Assembly (NCBI GenBank): GCA_020859945.1
Contig: JAJBVG010000073.1
Span: 23,770-87,769, forward strand
DNA from: Clostridiales bacterium
Lineage (GTDB): Bacteria; Bacillota; Clostridia; Oscillospirales; Oscillospiraceae
Direction of reading: 5' to 3'
DNA: 64,000 bases
Positions 7,562-16,270 of the stretch are shown here, in pieces; position 1 is the stretch's first letter; every line of letters starts with the position of its first letter. The position numbers and the translations under genes are program-made. A model generated the notes under the pieces. The model was not told the origin of the DNA and ran no database searches. It saw only the letters and a program-made list of their open reading frames with translations.

Positions 7562-8401
7562 TCAGTCGTTGTTGAAGTCCGTGACTACGAACAGGGTGCT
7601 CAGGTTGTCGAAATCGGCGGCAGGGGTGACGACGGCGTACCGCTCCAAACCGGAGGGTTCTGTCTCCACCGACTCGATGTAGCCCACCACCAGGCCGGAG
7701 GGATAGGTCCCGTTCGCGCCGGAGGTCAGCACCTCGTCGCCGGAGATGAACACCGCGTCGGCGCTGAGGTAGGTCAGCTTGCACTTGCCCTCGGTCATCA
7801 GGCTCAGGTCGCTTTCCAGCATCAGGGTGTCGCCTGTGCGGTAGACTGTGGCGCTGACGGAAATGCTGGGGTCAAGGATGGTGATGAGGGTGGCCCAGTT
7901 GGTGCCCACCTCCTGCACCACGCCCACCAGATAGCCGGTGCCGGTGATGACCACGTCGTTGACGGCGATGCCCGCGTTGGAGCCTTTGCTGATGGTCAGG
8001 GTGGACTCCCAGCTGCTGGCCTTGCCCTCGGTGACGGTCACGTCCATCAGCGTCAGGTCGGTCTTTTCCTCCACCAGCCCCAGGGCGTTGCGGAGGTCCT
8101 CGTTCTCAGACTGGGCGTCCTGGGCCTCCCGCAGCTCACTGCGGACCTCGGACAGCTCCTGCTGCAAGGCTTCGTTTTCCTCCACCAGCTGCTCATAACG
8201 GAAGGCGTAGTCATACACCCCTTCCACCCAGCCGGTAAAGGAGGAGGCCACCCGCTGGAAGGGGGAGGAAACCACTCCAATGACATTGGAGAGGGGGGAG
8301 GTCATGTTGGGGAACAGCGCCGAGGTCATGGTCACCACCGCCGTCAGCAGCAGCGCGGCGATGAGCACCCAAAGGCCGTTGTCGTGGAAAAACTTTTTCA
8401 A
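7562..8401 (-). CDS. mreC: rod shape-determining protein MreC
   Basis: 279 residues: an N-terminal membrane anchor (about 10-30), a coiled coil (about 66-108, rich in Glu/Leu, LVEENEALQQELSEVRSEL), and the beta-rich MreC fold with TISKGSNAGIAVNDVVITGTGYLVGVV and the C-terminal GYIESVETEPSGLERYAVVTPAADFDNLSTLFVV. It organises the cell-wall elongation complex on the outer face of the membrane. The start codon is TTG at 8401; no ATG fits before the anchor, and a GAAGGAGAAAGGG purine tract lies upstream. It is the first gene of mreC-mreD-mrdA. The maf gene, on the same strand, ends 45 bases upstream. Confidence 0.93.
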   Translation of the reverse strand: MKKFFHDNGLWVLIAALLLTAVVTMTSALFPNMTSPLSNVIGVVSSPFQRVASSFTGWVEGVYDYAFRYEQLVEENEALQQELSEVRSELREAQDAQSENEDLRNALGLVEEKTDLTLMDVTVTEGKASSWESTLTISKGSNAGIAVNDVVITGTGYLVGVVQEVGTNWATLITILDPSISVSATVYRTGDTLMLESDLSLMTEGKCKLTYLSADAVFISGDEVLTSGANGTYPSGLVVGYIESVETEPSGLERYAVVTPAADFDNLSTLFVVTDFNND

Positions 8402-8446
8402 TCTAAGGACCCTTTCTCCTTCTGGTACGCGGTACGGCCTGAGAAA

Positions 8447-9019
8447 TCAGAGACAGTACACGCCGAAGCCCGCCAACATTCGGCCCAGCCGACAGATGGG
8501 AAGCCCCACCACATTATAAAAGTCTCCCTGGATGCTGTCAACCAAAAGCGCGCCCCGGCCCTGGATGCCGTAAGCCCCGGCCTTGTCCATGGGTTCCCCG
8601 GTGGCGATGTAGTCCAGGATCTCCCGCTCTGTCAGGTTGCAGAACCGGACGCTGGTGGCTTCGCAGGCGGTCAGCTCCCGCTCCCCCTGGCGGACAACCA
8701 CGCCGGTGTAAACCGTGTGCCGCCGACTGGAGAGCGAGGACAGCATCCGAAAGGCGCTGGCCTGGTTCTCCGGCTTGCCCAGCACCTTGCCGTCCAGCAC
8801 CACGATGGTGTCCGCGCCGATGACGATGTCCTCCGGCCCCACCTGGGCCGCCACCTGCGCGGCCTTTTGCCGGGCCAGCTCCTGAGCAAGCTGTTCCTTG
8901 GGCAGAGAATGGTCCATCTTCTCCTCTCCCTGGGCGGGGATGACCTGAAAATCGGTGATCCCCATCTGCTCCAGCAACGCTTTGCGCCGGGGAGATTGAG
9001 AAGCCAGAATAATACTCAT
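8447..9019 (-). CDS. maf: Maf nucleoside-triphosphate pyrophosphatase
   Basis: 190 residues beginning MSIILASQSPRRKALLEQMG, the Maf signature (S.SPRR..LL). The conserved K.....IGADTIVVLDGKVLGKP block is near 65-85 and the RFCNLTEREILDYIATGEPMDKAGAYGIQG block near 125-155. The enzyme hydrolyses non-canonical or dTTP/UTP-type nucleotides and is often placed beside mreBCD in Firmicutes, as here. The specificity subgroup (YhdE versus YceF type) cannot be read with certainty. It is co-directional with dut, 58 bases downstream of it. Nucleotide-pool hygiene is a plausible shared theme with dut. Confidence 0.93.
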   Translation of the reverse strand: MSIILASQSPRRKALLEQMGITDFQVIPAQGEEKMDHSLPKEQLAQELARQKAAQVAAQVGPEDIVIGADTIVVLDGKVLGKPENQASAFRMLSSLSSRRHTVYTGVVVRQGERELTACEATSVRFCNLTEREILDYIATGEPMDKAGAYGIQGRGALLVDSIQGDFYNVVGLPICRLGRMLAGFGVYCL

Positions 9020-9076
9020 AGGGTACGCCTCCTTGCTGAAATCAAGCTGAAAAATCGTTCTAAGAGAAACCTTTCG

Positions 9077-9526
9077 TCACTTTCCGGTGGAGCCGAAGCC
9101 CCCCGCGCCCCGCGCCGTCTCGTCCAGCTCGTCCACCTGCTCCAGCTGGGCCTGGACCACCGGCACCACCGCCAGCTGCGCCACCCGCGCTCCGGGCTGG
9201 ATGGTGTAATCCTCCCGGCTGCTGTTGAACAGGCCCACGCGAATTTCGCCCCGGTAGTCGCTGTCGATGACCCCCACGCCGTTGGAGAGGTTGACCCCCT
9301 CCTTCACCGCAAGGCCCGAACGGGCGAACACCAGCGCCACATACTCCGGCCCCGGCAGGGCGATGGCGATGCCGGTGGGAATCATGGTTCGCTCTCCCGC
9401 CCCCAGCACCAGCGGCTGGTCGATGCAGGCGTGGAGGTCCATGGCGGCGGCGCCGCCGCTGGCGTAGTAGGGGAAGGGGATCTCTGTCCCGATCTTGGGG
9501 GACAGGGCTTTGATCTTCAACTTCAT
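9077..9526 (-). CDS. dut: dUTP diphosphatase
   Basis: 149 residues of the trimeric all-beta dUTPase family. All five motifs are visible: AAAMDLHAC (I), ARSGLAVKEGVNLSNGVGVIDSDYRGE (II-III), GARVAQLAVVPV (IV), and the C-terminal Gly-rich arm RGAGGFGSTGK (V). It converts dUTP to dUMP and pyrophosphate, keeping uracil out of DNA and supplying the thymidylate pathway. The ATG at 9526 follows AAAGGAACCGATTACA. The gene lies 30 bases downstream of the U32 gene and probably belongs to one transcript running from zapA to mrdA. Confidence 0.95.
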   Translation of the reverse strand: MKLKIKALSPKIGTEIPFPYYASGGAAAMDLHACIDQPLVLGAGERTMIPTGIAIALPGPEYVALVFARSGLAVKEGVNLSNGVGVIDSDYRGEIRVGLFNSSREDYTIQPGARVAQLAVVPVVQAQLEQVDELDETARGAGGFGSTGK

Positions 9527-9556
9527 TGTAATCGGTTCCTTTGTCGTTTTTGGTCG

Positions 9557-11653
9557 TTATTCCACATCCCGGAAATACAGCCCCCGTGTGAACTGCTCCG
9601 GCAAACGAGCCTCGCCGGTCTGGTACTGGCGCAAAATCTCAGCGCAGTCCGCACCCGTCTCAGTGGTGAACAGCAGACGCGCCCGCCAGAGGCCGCATCT
9701 CTGCCAAAAGTCCTGTTTATCCGCCAGATAGACCGGGGCGGAGTTCAAAATCTCGTTCCGGCAGCCATAGGCATGGACCACCGGGAACCTGGCCCGCCGC
9801 CGGTCAGTCAGCACCGGGTCGCCGCCGGTTTTCCAGTTGCAGGCGCATTTGCCGTTTTTGCCTCGAATAATACAATTTTCCATAATCATCAGGGGCAAGC
9901 GCCCGTAGACGATTAACTCCGTATCCAATGGCTTGGACAGATCCCGCACCCGCTGGCTTTTCAGCTCGAAGGACAGCACCGCCGAGGCAAGGCCCAGCTC
10001 CTGCATCCCGGTCAGGCTCTCGCTGTTGGTGACTCCCAGGCCGAAGTCCCCCCGGGGGGTGAAGCCCAGTTCCTGGGCCAGCATGACCCCCGACCAAGTG
10101 GAGGCATAGGCGGCGGTCACGCCCCGCCGCCGCAGGTCGGCCAACAGAGTTATGGCCCCTTCCCGCTCCCAGTCCCACAGGATACGGGGCAGAGTGACGG
10201 CGCACTCCGCGCCGCTGCGAGTGATTTTTTCTATCAGCTCCGGGTGGGCGGCGTATTCCTCCAGCGGCAGCGCCACGGAGCCGGGCCGCAGGGCTAGCAG
10301 TTCGTCCGTCAGCTGCTCTGCCCGGAGCAGCGAGACGGAGAACCCAGGCTGTTCCTGCCGATTGGGGACGCTCTGAGGCGGGGCAAATTTCCCCGTCCGC
10401 CGGGCGGGCGGTTCCGTCCGCGCCCGGTTCAGGCCCTCCAGCGCCTCCCGGCGCAGGCCGTTCAGGGCGGAAACGGGCAGAGAAAGCCCCTCTCCCACCT
10501 GAATTTCGCAGGTTTCGCAAAAATAGGGAGTGCCGCCGGTTTTGGTCAGCTGCCTATGCAGCTGCTCCCCCGTCAGGGGGCGGTTTCGCGCCGGTTCGGG
10601 GACCGGACCAGTGACGGCGACGGAGTGTCCCATCTCGTCGGAGGCGGTGACGACGGCGGGCCGTCCCTGTTCCACCTCCGCCCGGATGTCGATGGGGACC
10701 CGCGGCTGTTCCTTGCCATAGCGCCGCCGGGCCTCTGCAAACAAGTCCTCCGGGGGCGGCGCGTCGTTGTCGTGGACGCCGAACATTTTGGGGCCGGTGC
10801 GGTCCATAAAATAGCCGTCGGTGAAGCCCTGACGGGAGAAGGCCCGCTCCAGAGCGGTCAGTTCCTCCGGCGTGGGGTCCCGGCCCTCCCGGAGGCAGGC
10901 GGAATAGATGCCTGTCACCACGGCCACGTACTCCGGGCGCTTCATGCGGCCCTCGATTTTGGCGCAGGCCACCCCCATCTCCTCCAGCTCCCGGAGGTGG
11001 GCGGCGAGGCTCATGTCTTTCAAAGAGAGTAAGGGCTTGTCGGCTCTGCCGTTCCAGCCGTAGTTCAGGCGGCAGGGCTGGGCGCACATGCCCCGGTTGC
11101 CGCTGCGTCCCCCCACCACGGAGGAAAAAAAGCACTGGCCGGAGTAGCACATACACAGCGCCCCGTGGACGAACACCTCCACTTCCACCGGGGAGTGGGC
11201 GCAGATGTAGGCGATCTGGTCCCGGCTCAGCTCCCTGGCCAGCACCACCCGGCTGATGCCCAGCCCGGCGGCGAACTTTGCCCCCTCCAGGTCGTGGATG
11301 GACATCTGGGTGGAAGCGTGGATGGGCAGGTCTGGCGCGGCCTGGCGCACCGCCCGCAGTACCCCCAGGTCCTGCACCAGCACCGCGTCCACGCCGATGG
11401 CGCTGGCGTAGGCAGCCAGCTCTGCCGCCTGGGGCAGCTCCCGGTCATAGACCAGGGTGTTCAGCGTCAGATAGACCTTCGCCCCCCGCAGGTGGCAATA
11501 GTCCACCGCCTCCCGCAGGGTCTCCCGGTCAAAGTTGGCGGCGTTTCGCCGGGCGTTGAAGTCCCCCACGCCCAGATAGACCGCGTCCGCGCCGGACTGC
11601 ACCGCCGCCCGGACCGCCTCCGGCGACCCCGCCGGGGCCAGCAGCTCCATCAT
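9557..11653 (-). CDS. peptidase U32 family protein with DUF3656 domain (RlhA-like)
   Basis: 698 residues. The N-terminal U32 barrel starts MMELLAPAGSPEAVRAAVQSGADAVYLGV and contains STQMSIHDLEGAKFAAGLG and the Cys-rich signature GALCMCYSGQCFFSSVVGGRSGNRGMCAQPCR near 163-195. A long C-terminal half (about 375-698) holds a second set of cysteines (ENCIIRGKNGKCACNW). This long form resembles E. coli RlhA, which hydroxylates C2501 of 23S rRNA, rather than a protease. The cysteines likely hold an iron-sulfur cluster. The start at 11653 or 11650 is undecided because the ATG is doubled. It lies 4 bases downstream of the zapA stop, suggesting coupling. Confidence 0.85.
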   Translation of the reverse strand: MMELLAPAGSPEAVRAAVQSGADAVYLGVGDFNARRNAANFDRETLREAVDYCHLRGAKVYLTLNTLVYDRELPQAAELAAYASAIGVDAVLVQDLGVLRAVRQAAPDLPIHASTQMSIHDLEGAKFAAGLGISRVVLARELSRDQIAYICAHSPVEVEVFVHGALCMCYSGQCFFSSVVGGRSGNRGMCAQPCRLNYGWNGRADKPLLSLKDMSLAAHLRELEEMGVACAKIEGRMKRPEYVAVVTGIYSACLREGRDPTPEELTALERAFSRQGFTDGYFMDRTGPKMFGVHDNDAPPPEDLFAEARRRYGKEQPRVPIDIRAEVEQGRPAVVTASDEMGHSVAVTGPVPEPARNRPLTGEQLHRQLTKTGGTPYFCETCEIQVGEGLSLPVSALNGLRREALEGLNRARTEPPARRTGKFAPPQSVPNRQEQPGFSVSLLRAEQLTDELLALRPGSVALPLEEYAAHPELIEKITRSGAECAVTLPRILWDWEREGAITLLADLRRRGVTAAYASTWSGVMLAQELGFTPRGDFGLGVTNSESLTGMQELGLASAVLSFELKSQRVRDLSKPLDTELIVYGRLPLMIMENCIIRGKNGKCACNWKTGGDPVLTDRRRARFPVVHAYGCRNEILNSAPVYLADKQDFWQRCGLWRARLLFTTETGADCAEILRQYQTGEARLPEQFTRGLYFRDVE

Positions 11654-11657
11654 ACGG

Positions 11658-11972
11658 TCACTTGCCCTGGCTCAGCCGGAAGTTCTCCCGCTTCAGCTCG
11701 GAAATTTCCCGCTTCAGATTGCCGCTCTCGTCCAGGGCCTCTTTCAGTTGGCGGCGCAGGTTCTCCCCGGCCTCCCGCTCCCGGAAATAGCTGTCGGCGA
11801 TGTTCATGGCCGCCATGGTCGCCGCGTCCACGGCGGAGGAACGGGCCATCCCCTCCGCCTGGGCGATCTGCTGGCCTACATACTCCGCGATCTGCTCGAT
11901 ATACCCGCTGTTTTCGTCGGCGGTCAGGAGGTAATTCCGCCCGGCGATGGTCACTCTGATTTTCTCTTTCAT
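11658..11972 (-). CDS. zapA: cell division protein ZapA
   Basis: 104 residues: an N-terminal beta-hairpin domain KIRVTIAGRNYLLTADENSGYIEQIAEYVGQQI and a long C-terminal coiled coil ending LKREISELKRENFRLSQGK. ZapA tetramers bundle FtsZ filaments at midcell. The ORF track starts at 12551, which would swallow the divergent upstream gene. The ATG at 11972 has GGAAGGGAG 5 bases upstream and gives the family length. It is first in a co-directional run with the U32 protein, dut, maf and mreCD-mrdA. Only a TATACT -10 element was recognised upstream (about 12018-12023). Confidence 0.9.
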   Translation of the reverse strand: MKEKIRVTIAGRNYLLTADENSGYIEQIAEYVGQQIAQAEGMARSSAVDAATMAAMNIADSYFREREAGENLRRQLKEALDESGNLKREISELKRENFRLSQGK

Positions 11973-12081
11973 TGCAGCTCCCTTCCGCACAGTGCCATAC
12001 AAGGATAGATAAGAAAAGTATAACACAAATTCCCGGCGCTGGGAACGAAAATCTTTTGCCCAGGCCAGAAAACTTCGCCGG

Positions 12082-12110
12082 TTGCAAATCGCCGCCGGGT
12101 CGGGTATACT
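12082..12110 (+). promoter_or_regulatory. promoter of the hotdog thioesterase gene
   Basis: TTGCAA (12082-12087), a 17-base spacer, TATACT (12105-12110), 39 bases before the start codon. Confidence 0.7.
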
Positions 12111-12149
12111 GTTGGGGAACCATCTGACCGCGTTTTCGGAGGGAAGAAC

Positions 12150-12539
12150 ATGACAGAGGAAGAGGCCCGCCTCATTCAACAGAACCAGTTTATCCAGCTC
12201 TGCGGCATCCAGCTTTTGGAGGACCCGGAGGGCAGCTATTATGCTCAGGCCCAGGTCACGCCCCAGGTCCACAACCCCTACGGCATCGTCCACGGGGGAA
12301 TGCTGTACACCATGGCGGATATGGTCTCCGGCGCGACTGCCCGGCAGTACGGCAAACACCCCGTCACCCTGGACAGCGATCTGCACTTTTTGCGCAACGT
12401 GGCCTCCGGCACTCTCACCGCCAGGGCGGAGCCTGTGCGCATAGGCGGCAGCGTGGCCGTCCTCCGGGCCAGGGTCTGCTGCGGGGACGAGCTGCTGGCG
12501 GAGGGAACGTTCACCTTTTTCTACCGCCGGGAGAAATAA
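12150..12539 (+). CDS. PaaI-type hotdog-fold thioesterase
   Basis: 129 residues. The hotdog-fold signature NPYGIVHGGMLYTMADMVSGATAR lies at about 45-68, followed by TLDSDLHFLRNVASGTLTARAEPVRIG. This matches the PaaI/YbgC-like acyl-CoA thioesterases that hydrolyse small or aromatic acyl-CoAs in the cytoplasm. It is monocistronic, divergent from zapA, and followed by an inverted-repeat element. The ATG at 12150 follows GGAGGGAAGAAC. Substrate unknown. Confidence 0.88.
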   Translation: MTEEEARLIQQNQFIQLCGIQLLEDPEGSYYAQAQVTPQVHNPYGIVHGGMLYTMADMVSGATARQYGKHPVTLDSDLHFLRNVASGTLTARAEPVRIGGSVAVLRARVCCGDELLAEGTFTFFYRREK

Positions 12540-12542
12540 CAG

Positions 12543-12697
12543 AATTAGCAATTAGCAATGTGCAGTGTGCAATTATGGGAAAAACGAACGCTGACGCTCT
12601 CCTGCGAAAGCCATTGTACTCCACAGACGCTCCCCCAAGACAGCTATGGCTGCAAACCCATTCATTGCTAATTGCTAATTGCACATTGCACATTATG
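12543..12697. repeat. inverted-repeat element, AATTAGC family
   Basis: The left arm AATTAGCAATTAGCAATG (12543-12560) and right arm CATTGCTAATTGCTAATT (12663-12680) are perfect 18-bp inverted repeats about 100 bases apart. Both are flanked by GTGCAATGTGCA-type units. It fills the whole gap between the thioesterase and TetR genes; the TetR ribosome binding site begins right after it. Partial copies of one arm occur near 16166-16190 and 44240-44270. Confidence 0.7.
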
Positions 12698-12710
12698 AGG
12701 AGGAATCCCC

Positions 12711-13319
12711 ATGGGAAAAGCCCAGGAAAACAAACAGAATAAGCTGCAACGCCTGATGGACGCCACCTTTGTGCTGTTTTCCAACCGGGGGATGGCACGG
12801 ACCTCCATTTCGGACATCACCGCCGCCGCAGGCATCGCCAAGGGGACCTTTTACCTCTACTTTAAGGACAAGGACGACATTCGGGACGCGCTGGTGTCCC
12901 AGATGACCCAGCGGCTCTTTCGGGAGGCCGTGCAGGGCCAGGAGGAATCGGACCGGCCCTTTGCGGATAAGCTCATCCACATTTTGGACAGTATGCTGAA
13001 CCAGCTGCAAAACAGCCCCCTGCTGCTGCGGTTCCTCCGCAAAAACCTGAGCTGGAGCACCCTGCGCAGCGCCCTGCGGCACGCCGCCACCCAGCGGGGA
13101 CAGAGCTATATGGACGAGTTTTACCGGCTGACCGCCAACGATCCCAGCCAGTGGGAGGCTCCCCAGGTGATGATCTTCACCATCATCGAGCTGGTGGGCA
13201 GCACCTGTTACAGCGTTGTGGCGGAGCACGACCCGGTGGACCTGGCCACCTACAAGCCCTATCTCTACCGGACTATCCGCGGTATCGTTCAGAGCCACCA
13301 GCAGCAGCCGGAGGGTTAG
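12711..13319 (+). CDS. TetR-family transcriptional regulator
   Basis: 202 residues. The N-terminal helix-turn-helix is canonical: LMDATFVLFSNRGMARTSISDITAAAGIAKGTFYLYFKDKDDI (about 15-57). The C-terminal ligand domain is divergent, as usual. The ATG at 12711 follows ATGAGGAGGAATCCCC. Neighbours are a thioesterase upstream and larB downstream. No transporter is adjacent and no palindromic operator was recognised, so target and ligand are unknown. Many regulators of this type control an efflux or lipid gene next door, which here could be the thioesterase. Confidence 0.9.
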   Translation: MGKAQENKQNKLQRLMDATFVLFSNRGMARTSISDITAAAGIAKGTFYLYFKDKDDIRDALVSQMTQRLFREAVQGQEESDRPFADKLIHILDSMLNQLQNSPLLLRFLRKNLSWSTLRSALRHAATQRGQSYMDEFYRLTANDPSQWEAPQVMIFTIIELVGSTCYSVVAEHDPVDLATYKPYLYRTIRGIVQSHQQQPEG

Positions 13320-13371
13320 GGAATATATCACTACAGTTCAGCGCGGCATATTTTGTATTCTATTCATCCAC

Positions 13372-13397
13372 CTGTAGGGGCGGCCCTCGGCCGCCCG
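13372..13397. repeat. short copy of the TGTAGGGGCGGCC repeat (family C)
   Basis: TGTAGGGGCGGCCCTCGGCCGCCCG, a short form whose ends match those of the longer elements at 26578-26687 and 36975-37077. It forms a GC hairpin but has no T-run. Confidence 0.6.
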
Positions 13398-13457
13398 AAA
13401 AACTGCATTTTTCTTTGTCTCCCCGCCCAACGCAGGCGGCGGAAAGGAGCTGTTTTT

Positions 13458-14222
13458 ATGTCGGAAAAACAAGACTTGCTGACCCTGCTGCGCCGGGTGG
13501 AGTCCGGCGCGTGCAGCCCGGAGGACGCCCTTCTGCGGCTGAAACAGGCCCCCTTTGAGGATTTGGGATACGCCAAGGTGGACCACCACCGGGCCTTGCG
13601 CCAGGGGGCCGCGGAGGTCATCTACGGCAAGTCCAAGACCCCGGAGCAGATTTTGGGCATCGCGTCCTCTATGGCCGCCAGCGGCACCCACAACATCCTC
13701 ATCACCCGGATGAGCGAAGAGGCCGCCCGACTGGTGGAGCAGCAGCTGCCCCTGGATTATCACCCCATCCCCCAGCTGGGGGTCGCCAACCCCGGCCCCC
13801 ATCCCTCGGTGGGCAACATCGTGGTGGCCGCCGCCGGCACCAGCGACCTCTATGTGGCGGAGGAAGCCGCCCTGACCGCCGAGACCCTGGGCAACCGGGT
13901 GGTCCGGCTGTACGACGTGGGGGTCTCCGGCCTCCACCGGACGCTGGCCCACCTGGACGAGCTGATGGAGGCCCGCGTGGTCATCGCCGTGGCCGGGATG
14001 GAGGGGGCGCTGGCCTCGGTGCTGGGCGGTCTGGTGGACTGCCCGGTTCTCGCCGTCCCCACCAGCGTGGGCTACGGGGCCAGCTTCGGCGGCTTGTCCG
14101 CTCTGCTAAGTATGCTCAACTCCTGCGCCTCCGGCGTCAGCGTGGTCAACATCGACAACGGCTTCGGCGCGGGATATCAGGCCAGCCTCATCAACCAGAT
14201 GGAAAGCCCCAAAGAGCCGTGA
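13458..14222 (+). CDS. larB: nickel pincer cofactor biosynthesis carboxylase LarB
   Basis: 254 residues of the LarB family, PurE-like at the C-terminus: VSGLHRTLAHLDELMEARVVIAVAGMEGALASVLGGLVDCPVLAVPTSVGYGASFGGLSALLSMLNSCASGV is the diagnostic block. LarB carboxylates and hydrolyses nicotinate adenine dinucleotide as the first step towards the nickel-pincer nucleotide cofactor of lactate racemase. LarA, LarC and LarE are not in the window, so the pathway cannot be confirmed here. The ORF track starts at 13353; the ATG at 13458 with GGAAAGGAGC upstream is preferred. It overlaps recQ by GTGA. Confidence 0.92.
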   Translation: MSEKQDLLTLLRRVESGACSPEDALLRLKQAPFEDLGYAKVDHHRALRQGAAEVIYGKSKTPEQILGIASSMAASGTHNILITRMSEEAARLVEQQLPLDYHPIPQLGVANPGPHPSVGNIVVAAAGTSDLYVAEEAALTAETLGNRVVRLYDVGVSGLHRTLAHLDELMEARVVIAVAGMEGALASVLGGLVDCPVLAVPTSVGYGASFGGLSALLSMLNSCASGVSVVNIDNGFGAGYQASLINQMESPKEP

Positions 14223-16063
14223 ACCGGCAGCAGGAACAAAAACCGCTGGAACTGCTGCGGGACTACTTCGGCCACGACGCCTTTCGCCCCAGCCAGAAGG
14301 AGGCCATTGACTGTCTGCTTTCTGGGCGGGACCTGTTGGCGGTCATGCCCACCGGGGCGGGGAAAAGCGTCTGCTACCAGATCCCCGCGCTGATGGCGGA
14401 GGGGGTCACGCTGGTCATCTCCCCGCTTGTCTCGTTGATGAAGGATCAGGTCACCGCCCTGGTGCAAAACGGCGTTCCCGCCGCCTATTTCAACAGCCTT
14501 TTGACCTCCGCACAGCAGGCCGAGGCCCTGCGCCGGGGTGCGGAAGGGCGTTACAAGCTCATCTATGTGGCCCCGGAGCGGCTGACCTCCCCGGCCTTCC
14601 TCCGCTTCTGCCAGACCGTCCCCATTGCCATGGTCACGGTGGACGAGGCCCATTGCGTCTCCCAGTGGGGCCAGGACTTCCGCCCCAGCTACCTGGAGAT
14701 CGCCGGATTCATCGACCAGCTGCCCCGCCGCCCGGTGGTCTCAGCCTTCACCGCCACCGCCACCCAGCGGGTCCGCCGGGACATCATCGAGCTGTTGAAG
14801 CTGCAAAAACCCCACCAGATCGTCACCAGCTTTGACCGGAAAAACCTCTACTTTGAAGTGCGTAAGCCCAAGGACAAGAACGCAGCTCTGCTGGAGCTGG
14901 TGCGCAAACGCGCCGGGGACTGCGGCATCATCTACTGCCAGACCCGCAAGGCGGTGGAGGCGGTCTGCGAACTGCTCCAACAGCACGATATCCCCGCCAC
15001 CCGCTACCACGCGGGGCTGACCAAGGAGGAGCGGCTGCAAAATCAGGAGGATTTTCTCTTTGACCGCAAGTCGGTGATGGTGGCCACCAACGCCTTCGGC
15101 ATGGGCATCGACAAATCCAACGTCAGCTATATCATCCACTACAATATGCCCACCAGCCTGGAAAACTACTATCAGGAGGCCGGGCGTGCCGGGCGGGACG
15201 GCAGCGCCGCCGACTGCATCCTGCTCTACAGCCCCCGCGACGTGGACACCGCCCGGTTCCTCATCCAGCAGAGCGAGCCTGCGGAGCAGTCCCCAGAGCA
15301 GGCGGAGGTCCTACGCCAGCGGCAATTCCACCGGCTGGGCCAGATGAAGGATTACTGCACCCAGGCAGGGTGTCTGCGCCGTTTTCTGTTGGATTACTTC
15401 GGGGAGAAAATCCCCGCTCCCTGTGGAAACTGCTCCGGCTGCCTGGCCGGGTGGGAGGACGTGGACGTCACTAAGGAGGCCCAAAAGCTGCTCTCCTGCG
15501 TCCGCCGGGTGGAACGGGCGGGCTATCAGCCCACAAAAGACCTGGTGTTTCAAATTCTGCGGGGGGAGAAAAGCGAAGCCCTTACCCTGCTCCAACTGGA
15601 CCGGCTCTCCACCTTCGGCATTTTGGACAAGGGGGAATCCAACCGGCTGGAGGCCGTGACCCGGCGGCTGCTGGACCGGGGATTGCTCCAGCAGAGCGGC
15701 GATGCCAGCCCCGTTCTTTCCCTGACCGACCGGGCCAAGCCCCTGCTGGCCGGGCGGCAGACCCTGACCATCAAGCAAAAGCGGCCCAAGCCCCGGAAAA
15801 CCATCCGCCCCGTCTCCAACGCCGGGGTGGACGCCGCCCTGTTCGACCAGCTCCGCGAGGTTCGGAAACGGCTGGCGAACCGGGCCGGGGTCCCGGCCTA
15901 TGTGGTGTTTTCCGACGCAACGCTGCGGGATATGTGCCAGGCGCTGCCCACCACCCGGAAGGAATTTCTGTCCATCTCTGGCGTCAGCAACATCAAGTGT
16001 CAGCGGTACGCAGGGGATTTTCTGCCGGTCATCCGGCAGTACCGGCAGGGAAAGGGCCACTGA
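14219..16063 (+). CDS. recQ: ATP-dependent DNA helicase RecQ
   Basis: 614 residues. Walker A is in MPTGAGKSVCYQIP (near 43), the DEAH box in VDEAHCVSQWGQDFRP (near 141), motif VI in QEAGRAGRDG, the RQC zinc site in CTQAGCLRRFLLDYFGE...CGNCSGC (near 380-405), a winged helix, and an HRDC domain at about 540-612. It is a 3-prime to 5-prime helicase acting in recombination and fork repair. The start is GTG at 14219 inside the larB stop (GTGA), so translation is coupled. Length and domains are normal for the family. Confidence 0.95.
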   Translation: MNRQQEQKPLELLRDYFGHDAFRPSQKEAIDCLLSGRDLLAVMPTGAGKSVCYQIPALMAEGVTLVISPLVSLMKDQVTALVQNGVPAAYFNSLLTSAQQAEALRRGAEGRYKLIYVAPERLTSPAFLRFCQTVPIAMVTVDEAHCVSQWGQDFRPSYLEIAGFIDQLPRRPVVSAFTATATQRVRRDIIELLKLQKPHQIVTSFDRKNLYFEVRKPKDKNAALLELVRKRAGDCGIIYCQTRKAVEAVCELLQQHDIPATRYHAGLTKEERLQNQEDFLFDRKSVMVATNAFGMGIDKSNVSYIIHYNMPTSLENYYQEAGRAGRDGSAADCILLYSPRDVDTARFLIQQSEPAEQSPEQAEVLRQRQFHRLGQMKDYCTQAGCLRRFLLDYFGEKIPAPCGNCSGCLAGWEDVDVTKEAQKLLSCVRRVERAGYQPTKDLVFQILRGEKSEALTLLQLDRLSTFGILDKGESNRLEAVTRRLLDRGLLQQSGDASPVLSLTDRAKPLLAGRQTLTIKQKRPKPRKTIRPVSNAGVDAALFDQLREVRKRLANRAGVPAYVVFSDATLRDMCQALPTTRKEFLSISGVSNIKCQRYAGDFLPVIRQYRQGKGH

Positions 16064-16270
16064 GCAGAAAATGGGCAATTTGTTCACGTTCCGCTCTTGC
16101 ACAGAGGCGGGGTTTGTGGTATTTTAATATATGTGTGTCCCCTTTGTGCGGCTTTGCCGCGGAATGAGCAATTAGCAATGTGCAATTACGGTAAAAAGGG
16201 GACAAGAGCAGCATAAAACATGACACCGCTCCGGGCGTGACCCCTTCGGAGCGCCCGTGGAGGAAACCAA

